In this document: positions 24,457-37,600 of the stretch, one piece after another
Position numbering within the stretch: the stretch's first letter is position 1
How the letters are laid out: each line of letters starts with the position of its first letter
Assembly: GCF_018320785.1 (NCBI RefSeq)
Contig: NC_054869.1
Coordinates: 20,160,698-20,224,697 of the forward strand
Direction: 5' to 3'
Length of the DNA: 64,000 bases
Source: Cheilinus undulatus
Taxonomy: Eukaryota; Chordata; Actinopteri; Labriformes; Labridae
The notes under the pieces: generated by a model
What the model was told of the DNA's origin: nothing
The model's input: the letters and a program-made list of their open reading frames with translations, nothing else
The model's database searches: none
Made by a program: the position numbers and the translations under genes

Positions 24457-27400
24457 CTACAGAAAACACACAACAATGATACCATCATTTTAAGTTGGCA
24501 CAAGAGCAGCTGACAATCAGTGGACTTTATCTCAGCTGAACAGACCTCTTTAAACTCGCTGTACTCCTCTTCAGGCATGATCTTCTCCATGGAGTACCGG
24601 GCTCGTACCCGTAAAGAGCCCGGCTCGATGCCCTTCAGAGGCACGTGTGAGCTGAGCGGGAACCACTCGTCTATCATCTGGCCCTTCTGCAGACGATTCA
24701 GCTGGCACCGCATGAACACTGAGAGGGAGAGAAGGAGGAGCACAGTTAGAGATGGTGGAAAAGATGGGAGAATGAATTCAAGTAAAGAGTTCAACCATTA
24801 TTAAATTTAATGCACTTACATATGTCACTTTCTTTGCTCTTTTTTGTTTTGTTGCTTAGGCTGATTTCAAATCTGTTGATTTCACTCGACAAGTCACTGA
24901 AACAACAGATGTTGAGATATTTGTAAACTAACATGGTATCACAGTAGGGAAGAATAGACAGTAAAGAAGACAAGTGTAAGGAGGGAAAATTTTAATTCAG
25001 ATGAGATAAACTCACTCAAAGATAAACTCCTCAGTGAAAACAGGATTCTGCCCCTCCCTTGGGTGCGTCTTAGCCACCTGGACGCTGTTCAGATAGATGT
25101 TACAGTAAGGATTGGTGAAGTACTTCACTGGCAGCTTGTGGGCCTCCTCCACATACAGCACGAGGCTGCTCACCTGAGAGGGGGAAGGAATAGGCAAAAG
25201 GCATATATGAACAATTGTCCTAACAAAGCAATAAAGGCTTCCCTTTTAATGTCTCTCCTTTCGGGTATGGTAATTCAAATATAAAAATAAATGAAGAGTA
25301 CTGACAATAAATATCTGTAGATACTTGTTTTCATATTCACTTGCTTTCCATCGTAATTTCCATCATTACACAAACTTGATTTTAATTTGATTTCCAATTT
25401 AAACTATCATGTATTTAGTACTCAAGTGCTAGTACTGATGTTGTATTCTGATTTACTCAATTAATCCTATGATGGTACAGGATAGGCAAAAATAAGCCAC
25501 TGGGCTTCAGCCTATTCCTTTTTCGGTTGCTGTCTGATAAATTATGTAAAAAGTGGTTTTATTTTTGTTTTTAAACTGAAATAAAGCATTCATTCATTCA
25601 TTCAACTCCTGATAATACCTTGGTGGTAGAGAAACCTGATTTTTATGGTTCAAATCTGAGTTTTCCTTGAAATGCATAGAGCCCTGTAGACTTTCTGACC
25701 AAGAATTTTTTTTTTCCAAAGTCATGTACTCACTGACAAAATTCGCCTTAGTCATTTCCTTTAAAAGAAAATTATATGTACTTCAAGGGATTAAAAGGCA
25801 GAAAGTGTCAGATCTAAATGTGTTAGGTCAAGTGGTGCAAGGCAGTAACTTCTCAGTGAATATGAAGGCACATTTATAAATATACAGAGTATGGCTATTA
25901 AGTAATGACACTGTGCCTATATGGATAAAACCACATGGTTCACAGTCACACAGTGATATATATTATAGGTTGTGCATTCATGCACAACTGCAAGAAGTTT
26001 CCAATAAGTGACTTCTTTAGTTCACTGCCAACTACTGATTGAAAGGCACGTGTTTTTTCTAAGGCCTCAAAAATGATTAGCTTGAAAGTTGCATTAACTT
26101 GAAACTTTGACTTAACACTTATTATAAACACGTTCAAGAAAAACAGCTAGAAAAAGTTAGAAGAGACGACAATTGTGGAAAAATGGCTTCATTCTTAATG
26201 AAGATAAAGTGCCAGCTCACACTGCGCTCTCAGTAAAGCAGTTTTTGGCCTAAAAACAAATCACAGTGCTTGAACACTGTCCCTTTTCACCTGATCTAGC
26301 ACCATGTGACTTTTACCCAAGATTAAATCGGTGCTTAAAGGAAAATGTTAAGTCTCAGAAGTTAAAATAATAAGAGAAAACTGGCAAAAGACCTACTGCA
26401 CTGCTTTGACCAGTGGAAGACCTGAATGCAGCGGTGTTTTGATGCAGAAGGGGAGAATATTGAAGGAGAAAGATGTTGAAAAATACTTATGTTCAATACA
26501 ACTTATTTTCAATAGCCATACCTCATACATTCAATACACAAACACACACAGCCTTCAACCTATTCTTACATTTATTTTGTCTGTATTTCTGCAACTTCTC
26601 TCTTTTACTTTCAAATATGGACCAAACATGTGACAGTCATAATAATATAATGTTATTATATTATTATAAGCATATATATGAGCTAGCTTTCCTTGGCACA
26701 GGGACAAACACTCACAACAGAACAGCTAGGCAGAGATCAGACGGAGCAGTAGCAAAGCAGAAGTGAAGGTCTGTGTGAGACTGCAACCTCTACTTGATAC
26801 ATTTTTTAATGTCTACTCCAACAAAACAGATTTTGGAGCAAGAAAATTAAGGTCATAGGAAGCAAAAATGAGCCTGACCACATTATTATGTTTTCTAAAT
26901 CACTGAAAATGTTAGGATATTATAATCTTGCAAAGCAGATGGGTATGCCAGTTTCCGTGTTTTTCATTGGCGAATCCATCTTGCAAAGCTCCTATCTGAA
27001 CCGTTTGGGCCCGGTTAGAAAGTGGCTGGACCAATTAGTGTCGAGGGGTAGTACTTTCGGGCGCAGCAGAGTAGTGACATAAGCAAGCAGCACTAACAGG
27101 CCGGAGCGGAACACATTAGCATCTCAAAAAATTTGAATATTGTGAAAAAGTTCAATATTTTTTGTCACTATTTTCTGAAAGTGAAACCCATATATTGTAT
27201 AGACTTGTTACACATAGAGTGAAATATTTCAAGCCTTTATTACTTGAAATGTTGATGATTATGGCTTACAGAGAAGAAACCCAAAATTCAGTGTCTTCCT
27301 CCAGACTCTGGGACCTAGAAGAGTGGAGAGGCAAAGAATCCACGTTGCTTGAAGTCTAGTGTGAAGTTTCCACAGTCAGTGATGATTTGGGCTGCCATGG

Positions 27401-30400
27401 CATCTGCTGGTGTTGGTCCACTGTGTTTTCTGAAGTCCACAGTCAACGCAGCCATCTACCAGGACATTTTAGAGCACTTCATGCATCCTTCTGCTGACAA
27501 ACTTTATGATGCTGATTTCATTTTCTAGCAGGACTTGGCACCTGCCCGCACTGCCAAAGGTACCAAAAGTTGGTTCAACGACCGTGGTGTTACTGAGCCT
27601 GACTGGACAGCAAACTGGCCTGACCTGAACCCCATAGAGAATCTATGGGGTATTGTCAAGAGGAAGATGAGAGACACCAGACCTAACAATGCAGATGACC
27701 TGAAGGCTGCTATCAAAGCAACCTGGGCTTCCATTACACCTGAGCAGTGCCACAGGCTGATTGCCTACATGCCACACTGCACTGATGCAGTAATTCATGC
27801 AAAAGGAGGCCCAACCAAGTATTGAAGGCACAGAAATGTAAAAAAATACTTTTCAGAAGCCTGACATTTCTATTCAAAACATCTTTTTATAATTGATCCT
27901 ATGTAATATTCTAATTTTTTAAGACACTGAATTTTGGGTTTTCTTGTCTGTAAGTCATAATCATCAACATTTTATGTAATAAAGGCCTGAAATATTCCAC
28001 TCTATGTGTAACAAGTCTATATAACATATGGGTTTCACTTTCAGAAAAGAGTGACAAAAAATATTGAACTTTTTTATGACATTCTAATTTTTCTGAGATG
28101 CACCTGTAACAGAACTTGATAACATTTCTTTGTTAAAAGAAAAACAAAGAACAGAAGTGAGTTGTTTTCTTTTCAAAAATGACAAAAGTCATGTACTGAC
28201 ATGTCTACAGTTGCCATGGTTCGCGTTATGCAGTTCTGCATGGAGTTTACTCCTACGGGATGGGCCCAGCTTGGTAGCGGCAACGCCATGTGTTTTGTTG
28301 CTCTGATTGGCCCGTAAAGATGTGACAGACAGAACGTTCATCCAATCACCCTCTGAGTTTTTTTCAAATGCTCTGCCCTTTCCCAATCGCTGTCTATGAG
28401 TGGGTTTCCAGATGGATGTGTGAAACAAATCCATCTGGCGTGTCAGGTCTAATTATCTGGCAACCTCATCACAGTTGCCCTAAATTTGATCTGTCCCTGA
28501 ATTTGAATTGACAAATTGGTGGTCTTCTGACTAGCTTGTTGGATTTGATTCTGTACTTCTTAACTTCCTCATGTACTCACATAAAGACTGATTTTGTGCA
28601 TACCTGTCTGAGCCTCTTGTTGGAGGTTGGCTGAGTGGTTTTCCTTAAGTTACTGCAGAAGGTTTGAAGGCATTTCATCCAATCCTGTAGAAACAAAACA
28701 ATGTCAAAATATTTCTAAGGCCTGGTTGTAAGAGGCTTTGTCTCTGTAAGAACTCTGATTTTGCAAACTCTTCACTTAGTTTTAACTTTTATGTTAAATG
28801 GAAAATTAAAAAGAAAAGGCACATCACATCCAGAAGGCTTGATCATGGACGTGTTTATTCATTTTAACACCAACATGTCACTGCATGGTAAGTTTTTCTG
28901 GAGACAGAATGAATAACACTTATTGTGAAATCACATTTTGATCTCATTACCTGTGCCTGCTCTGGAGACTCCCCCGCAAAGTAGAATATGTACTGTTCCT
29001 CACTAAAGTGCTGGACAACAATCTGGAAACAGTTTGGCCTAAAAAAGTCAAAATTTAAATTATTTTGAGCTCTTTGATACATCATTTAGATGAAATTTCT
29101 TTAATTTGGTGTCTGAGGCAGTTATCCATCACTGCATCTCATTCCACATCTATCAGATTGCACTTAGAACTATTTCATATCTCACCTGCCAAACAGACTG
29201 TCATGCACACCATACACAGAGCACACACTTAGGTCGATCAGCCCTTTGGGTTTGGTGGCTCTCTTCTCGCTTTCAAAGTAGATGAGCTGGGCATCGTTTC
29301 CCTCGAGGATGAAATAAAGGTTCTTCCAACGTTTGCCTTTGCCTAAAGCTGTGAGGAACAAAAGATGAGTCTAGTATAGCTGTAGATCCTGACACAAGGC
29401 ATACATCCAGGCGATATAAAAATAAGCATGTACCTTTATTGAACATGAGGTAGCCTTTCTTTACAATGTTTTTGTAGAAAGCGTCTTTCGTTTTCCGTCT
29501 GATAGTGTTATAAATTTCTCTCCCATCTACTGTATCAGTAAGAACTTGTTCCTGATGCTGCAAGAGAGAGAGAGGAAATTTAAAAAAAAAAATCAAACAA
29601 TCACACAATCATGAAGGCGAAATTGATTCTATCCAAAGAGCCAGCTAACAAAACAATGAGCTGTTTTTAAATCAATACAGCTCTCTATCTATTGCAAGGA
29701 TGTTTTAGATCTTTAAGAAAGTAAATGTCTGAGTCAATACATTATCTTCAATTCACTGTCAAGCTTTTCCTTTTATCAAACCCTTGAAATGCTGTTTTTT
29801 TCCAGTAATTTAGAAACGGCACCTGAGATAGATTCGAGTGTAATCGAGTAAATTATAACACACCTGCACTGAAACTGGTTCTTTCAGGTTGTAGCCCTCG
29901 ACGATCTGTTCTTTCTTGTAATGGTCGATAATGTCATCAACACTGCAAGAGAGAGAGTGATAGCAAACAAACAGCCCATCAGTAACTATTGCCTCCTTTC
30001 ACACCCTAGCTACAGCCACAATTTCAGATTTTTCCACTTGTTATGGCATTGTCTCAATGTTGTTCTAGTTTAACAATAGCTGAAGGTGGGCCATCATCAC
30101 TTACCTGTTGTAGTACCTCCCTCCCATCATGTACTGATTGTTGGGGGTTGGGGAGATCTTAAACCTTTGGATATTTTCATTGGTACGAAAAAAGAGGGAG
30201 TAGTCCCCAGGTGTGTTGTCTGATGGTCGCACTAGAAAACTGCACACCTGGCCGACTGTGAGACGAGACAAGAGGAAGGCTTTAGTGCAGGCTCAGCAGT
30301 CCTTTTTGATAAGTGGACTGTGATTTTTCACTACTTATTTCTGGAAAAAATTATGCATGTGAAAGCCACAAATGATAAATAACTTTTGCTGAATGAAAGG

Positions 30401-33400
30401 CAAAGAGGAATGGTACCCGTCATCAGCAGGTTGTAGGCCTCTTGTTTGGTGATCTTTCCGTGATACCAGCTGCTCAGGAGAACAAAGGAAAAGAGGAGAA
30501 TATGCACACAACAAATTTAGCTAGATCGATAAAGACAGCATGTTCATTCAGACCTATTACAGCTCTCTAATATCACATTACTGTGGAATTTCTAGAAAGA
30601 AAAGAAATGATTGTACAGAATAAAACAGCATAAATATGACAAGAATTTAATTTCCTCTCTTTATCTGCTCATTAGGCTTTTTTGGGATACTTGACACTTG
30701 TTTAATTCACTTTTCTCGATTGGGCCATTAACACAGTCAAGCTTAAAATCTTGCCAAAGCAGAAGGTGATGATAAAGTGAGAAGACTGCTAGGTCTTTGT
30801 AAAGGCAAAGCTGAAACCAAATGTTTATCTTAAGGACAAACCAAATTAGATTGTGTGAAAAATACTAAAATAATAGAGTGGATATTATCCTGAAATATTA
30901 CGTTGGCTAAAAGTACAAAAAAGCAAATGCTTTCATGAAATAAAGTTGTAACAAGATGCTGCACTGAGGTGAAAAAAACACTGCTGAGAAAAGTTTGCAT
31001 CTGTGTTCCTGCTGCAAATGATCTAGAGTTTATATGGGGGCTTTTCCATTACATGGCGCGGCGCAGCTCGCCTCGGCTCTACTTGGTTTGACTCGGCACG
31101 GCAGCTCAGAACGACAGGGGATTTGCTTTTCCACTGAGCTACCCATTTGAAGGAGCATCTAAAGCTGATGACGCAGTGTTCTGAGCCCTTCTCGATGTCT
31201 CTACACTGTCTGATTTTATTGACTTTTCATTGTTTTAAAGCAAAAATCAAACTGTAGACTGACAGAGCTGCATGCTGCTCTTTTCACATTCTCTCCCTCT
31301 CTCTCTTTACACGATCAATAAAGAAACAATAATTCGCGCTTATCATCAAAAGGAGAGAATTTCCTGCATATAAGTTAAAGAACAGTCTCCTTAGTATTGA
31401 TTAATGGGTCTCTAAAGAGCAAAAAAATGAACATAATCATATTTTTGGATTGGGTAGTGAGAAAGGCATGCTTTACTAGCATCAGTTAATAAATTAAATG
31501 GGCTAAATGTGATAAACATCTCCAGCATTTTATTTTTTAAGAAGGGTGCGCAATTATCCGACTGTGGTATGAGCACATAAATCTCAAGTTTTGGTCTTGT
31601 GTCATAAATGTTTGTCGTACAGTTATTGCTGGGATTAGACCACCACTGTAACAGAGTTACAGACAGCTGGAGCAGAGGCAGGAATAAAACGTATCTCCCC
31701 GCCTCCCCGTGGACTGAAAATTTATCATGGGGGGGTATCAGTAGCAGAAGGGGTAAATTCCCCTGGCAAATCGCACCCTGCGAACCGCTTCAATGTCAGT
31801 GCGGTGCGCTTGGAACTGGGGCTGGCTTAGTTTGACCCTGCTCATGAGCCAGTTTGGCCAGCTTGGCTCTGCCAAACTGGTGATGGAAAAACAAATCAGC
31901 ATGGCTCTGTTTGGCTTGGCGTGGCCAAAAACTGTAGTGGAAAAACCCCATATGACACCCCATATAAGGAGGCCACAACTGGCGGCCCAGGTTTAGGTCT
32001 AACCTGTGGCTCTGTTCTCTAAATTTAATAACCCTCTCTTTCTTACAGATTTCTTATTCTTCTCACTGTCCAATCTAATCAAGGCCAAAATACTTCTATT
32101 ATTACTATCCACTTGCTGGATATGGAACAATATGAAAACAGACTTCAAAACAAAACAACTTACACTTTTCCCTCATGTGGATCCTCCTCCCGCCCCTGAA
32201 AAATATCAGAAACAGAAATCCTGTCAGATATCAACTCTGTTGGGGATATCACAGCATGTGTGGCCCCTGTATACTGTTGAGAATACTTCGTATTGAAATA
32301 ATGGTTTGCTATGATAATGTCACTTTGGTATTTTACTGTAAAACTGTATTACCCACTACAGTTTTCTAAACTGTAGTGGGTAATATCTGTATTTTTTACT
32401 TATACAGTAACATTTTTATGAGGAATTGGATGTAAAATTTCTTAATATGTAAACCTTTTTCAACAATCTGTGCATTACTTACCACCTCCTCCACCAGATC
32501 CTCCACAATGAGGCCCTGCTCCTCTGTGCGAACATTAGTCACCCACATCCAGCCATCATCCAGTTCATTGTGAACAATAAACATGTCCCCTTTAAGAAAG
32601 CTGCAGACACAGGGGGTCAAAATTAATTATGACAAGGATGTAACAATATGCAGACTGTGCATAAAAACACAATAGCAATAACATGTCTTAAACTTCCTGC
32701 AACTTCTTCTATAAAAAAAACTGTAATATAAGACAAAACCTCTTCATCATTTTAATCTCTAAAATGCATGATCAGTAGCTCTTAGCTAAAATTAACCACT
32801 AAGAGACAATTGTAGGTCTTACTATTTGTGGCTGTAATGCCAGTATACAACCAGCAGGTGTCTCTTCTGACCATTATTATCTGAGGTGAATATAACATTT
32901 CTATTGACTGAGTTAAACCTGACAGACTCTGGCAGACTGCAGGTTGAGGTTTACTTCAAACAGATATTTATCAGATTTAGGAACACAGGGACAGTTGGAG
33001 ATGTCAAAAAGCCGGCTATCTGTTTCTTAAAGATGGGGATAATGCGGTTCTTTCATTAGCCAGAGGAAGTGCTTTCCAGGCTGCTGTCAGGGGTACAGCA
33101 TGTCTTTGAATGGTCAAAATACAAGGGAAACGCTGCTCTCTGGGAGCAATACAGGCAAATATTTCATCAGTGTTGACTGGAGTCATGAATGCAAAAACCA
33201 AATGTCAGAGTACAGTTAAGTGACTGGTAGAATCTGATTTTTTAAACAGCAGGTATAAAAGACCAAAAATGTTTTGTGCATCTGTAAATAGACACATACC
33301 TGATCTCATCAGTATCTGGCACTTTGGTGTAAGGAAGTATGGCCCTGACTCTCCTCCTGTCCTCTACAGGCTGCAGAAACACACACATTAAAAACAACAG

Positions 33401-34614
33401 TCTCAACTTGACCTTAAAAAAACCCATCCACGTTAAATTCCCCAATTATTCCATAAAATCAAGCATTCTACTACTACTCCCTCAGGGAGATTTTAACACT
33501 GGACTTAAAAAAGGTAATTAGCATTAGCTTGAGTTTTTCCTTAAACAGCTCTGAATACTGCCTGGGGGCAAAAGAGCAGGGAAGATGGAAGATGTGAAGA
33601 AAACCCACTTGTATTATAAGCAAGGAGCTTGACAAAGGAATCAAAGTATGTTTCATGTTCACTTAAGAGGTACATTATTCGACTTATCTTTTAATGTCAC
33701 TATTTCAGCAGGTCAAAGTAGTTTTACTGGACAAAATCTCATGAGATAAAGTTTCTTTAAGATACCTTAATGTTGACATTCAAGTTTTGGCATACTTTAA
33801 GATATTTAACAAGGTTTTACAGACTTTTAATAACTTTCTAGTAAAGAGTTTTTCAATAACCTTGATACTATGAGTGATAAATGATCAGTGTCAGAACTGA
33901 AATAAAAGGAATACATAAAACTAAAAATTTTCAGCTCAAAAGGTGTCCTTTTGTAACAACAGGGTGTAAACCATGATGTTCAGACATTGTTTATTTTATT
34001 ATTTATATCACAAAAATATTAAGTCTAACATGCAAGCACCATAATGTTGCATTGCAAAAGAAATGAAGAGTTTAGAATGATAAAATGGTAATGCACATAC
34101 AGAAATATATATATATATATATATTTCTGTATATATAAAAATAAAAGGGCTGTCAAAATTGACGCATTAATGCAGATTAATCCATCTGCATGATTAATCT
34201 GATTAAAAATTTAAACCCAATTAACCCATTTACAGTGCAGAATGACTCAAAATCCCTGAAACATCTCTGGCAATGCATTTCGGGCAGTTTGTCCAAGTAG
34301 GGTTACCGTCCAGCATGCCGCTGTGCATGCGCAAATGGGCTCTAATCCGGTAGTGACCAACCAACTCGATATGGAAGATGCTAAACAGCATGTCGGCCAT
34401 CTCGATGGGAGATTTGTAGGGGTGCATGATAACTATCGGGCCGATAACAGGAAATTATTATGTCATTCTTATCGGTCCGATATTATTACAACGAGCCCCG
34501 ATAACATATATATTTTTGTCAGCATGGCAGTGCTGGCATTTGTTTTCTTTCTCATGAGACTACACATTCCAAAACAGCAGGTGGCGCCGCAGTACATGAC
34601 CTGCTATTAATATA

Positions 34615-34674
<60 letters not shown>

Positions 34675-37600
34675 CATACATAAAGGGTTTACTTTTTTTT
34701 TAGAATAAAAATGTATTAATGTACTGCATTCACTCACCTCTGGGGGTGCAACTGGTGATAGCAGTTTCTCTCCTTTTAGCAGACATGACACGTAGCTGTA
34801 GTAACCAATCAGGTCTGATAGAGAAGAAAACCGTCGTCCCCCAATGTAATAGTCCCCACACATGGCGATTATCCTGAGGAACACAACATTAAGAAAGAAG
34901 AAAACACTTATTTTTACATGCAGGCTAATCACTTTGCAAAAAAGGCAACTAATAATGTTTTAGCCATTGACTTTAAATCTATTGATCTGGATAAATTTAA
35001 ATAGTAAGCATCTATGCAGAAAGGATGTACGGTTGTGAGTTAATTACAAAGCTAAAAGTGAATCCAACTATAAAGAATTAGTCATTTGTGAAAAAAAAAC
35101 AAAAAACAATTTGTTCCACAAATTGTTGAGGAACAATAGCATGGTGATAGTCTGTCTCTAAACCATATCCCATTGCAGAGCCGCTAATCCTAATACTCTG
35201 CTCATCAGTTGAATGGATCTCTGATGGAGGCTTTATAATAAACCCAGAAGTGAATTTGCAGCTGCACAATCTAAAGACACCAGCCTTTCCCAGTGCAGGT
35301 GACACGCAATTAACCTTGTGATCATAATTCCCTCACAGAGAGGCGCCTTCCTCCCAGCATTAGTGACATCATGGATCCAGATACTGAACCAGTGAGTCAA
35401 GGAGATGATGTCACTGTTACTCAATAAGAAAAGGCTATTTTCTCAGAGACGTCTATGGTCAGGTTGCTTTCTAAGATTCAAAGTCTGGCTCAGAGATTAG
35501 CAGTGAAATTAGTCTTTGTCTTTAGAAAAGTGGCAGAAAAAGGTGATCAAATAAAGATAACAGAGCAGACAGAGAATTGATGAACAAATGACCACATAAT
35601 GTCTCTAAACATATATCATTAGTATCAAATAGACAAACTGGGCACTCCCTATGAAGGTGAAGCATTATTCTCAGCATCTATTAATTTTCAGTACTAATAG
35701 ATTTCCACTTTATTACACTAGATCCCAAGTGAGAAACTTCACGGAGTAAACTTTTATTTGTGAAAAAGGGATGTTGTGTAACATCATTTGACCTTGATCT
35801 GAAAGAGCGCATCTTTCCTTTTATTTGGAGTGAACTGCAGGGTAAATGTATCCTAACAAACAGTATTACAAATCCTTGGGAGGAAAGGACAGACTATGAT
35901 GCTGATTCTATCTTGACTGCAAGGTTACAAAATCCTATAATCCAAAGAAGTTTGCTGTGTCCTTTTTAGTAGATCCCCCCACACTCCATGAATGAAAAGC
36001 CCTCTGGGTCACACATAAACAAACTCACATGCACAGAGTCATGGGTTTTGGCAGATATCGTTGTGGTCAAGTTAAAATGCTCTGTACAAGTCCATGCTTT
36101 ATAAGAGTTGTTGAACTGATATTTTCTATATGTTATGCAAAAAAAGATCAAGCTGCGAACAGGAGCTCTGCAGATCCGCAGAAACCACTTATAAGATGTA
36201 AAGACTCTCACTTCAATATCAGCTCATCTCTGAGAAGGATCTTTCATTGCAGCTTCTGTAGGTTTCTACTCTTTGATTTGGCAGGTTGAATAACGTTCTG
36301 TATCTTCTATCTGGGGACTGCATGCTAGCGGATCTTTGTGAGATGGCTAGGGATGGGAATCGTTCATTTTTATTGATATTGATACCCTTATCAATACTCC
36401 TTATTGATCTGAGTCCTTATCAATACCACTATCGATACTTTTCTATAGTTTGGTGGAAAAACAAGATGGAGACAAATAATTATACTTGAAGTGGTCTTAG
36501 CTGAGTAGAGCTCGAGTTATAAAGCTATGATTTAGTCTGTAACATCTAGGCTATTTCATATCCCTCAAATATAAACACATTCTTCATATTCACAACTGTA
36601 TTTATTAAGGTTTCTCACCAAAAATGAAATTTTGCCATTTTTATGTGACACTTGAACACATCATAACATATAGTATACAGCATCTAATTTACTGAGGTTA
36701 CCTGAATGCATCATATTTTCGTCTTTCAGCTTGTTAAGTTCAAGTTTGTAAGAAAATTTAGATAAAATAATCATGCATGAATTGACTTCAGACTCATGTT
36801 TGTAAAATTGTAAAAAAATTGGGAAAATCTTGTGATTAAATCTTATTATGAACCCACTGTCCTGATATAAATGATATTGTGACTTCTTGAAACAGTGTAA
36901 GCAGTTTGCAGCTACCTAAATTTGGCTTTAGACCTCTTAAGTAGGTTCTGACTGCGATCCAAACTGGATCTATTACTGAGTGTCATTTATTTCTTCATGC
37001 TGGATGTCCTCTCTCATACCTGAAATGGTTGACCACGTTGGTCATACTGAGGAAAGACAGGACGAAGGAACCGGGCCGGCGGTCGCTCTCCCTGATGAGG
37101 TAGCTGCCAGGGGTCCGGGCCTGGCGGAGCCGCTCCTCAGCAATGGTTCGATCTAGCTTGCCATGGTACCACCTGAGGCAGACAGAGAGGGAGGAAAAGA
37201 GATGGATGGTGTGTTAGGCCAACAAATGTGTACACAAGAAATATCATATCCTGCAATAACAACATTTAATATAACACACTGTTTGCTATTTCTAATAAAT
37301 GTTTCATTTTATCAAAAGAGACAACAAACAACCTCCTGAGATAAACATAGTGGGCAAAGGATGCTATTTATTGTTTTGTGCAAAAAGTTGAGCCTAACAC
37401 ACAACACGTCTAATACACAGCACCTCTCTTATCAGACATCCTTGTATTAACATAGAAAACCACAAAACTATTCTAAGCTCTTTACAGTCGGTTTTAAAAA
37501 ATAGCAAGAACGTAAAATTAGACATGACTGCAATCTTAAAGTATTTCCTAATTGAATAATGGCAAGATATATATTGTAACAGGGACATTTTTTTACCCAT

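Noticed and set aside
34552..34932. 126-codon minus-strand frame
   Set aside because: It is rasa1 exon 3 read through into intron TA repeats (Tyr-Ile repeats). Only 34738-34873 is coding.
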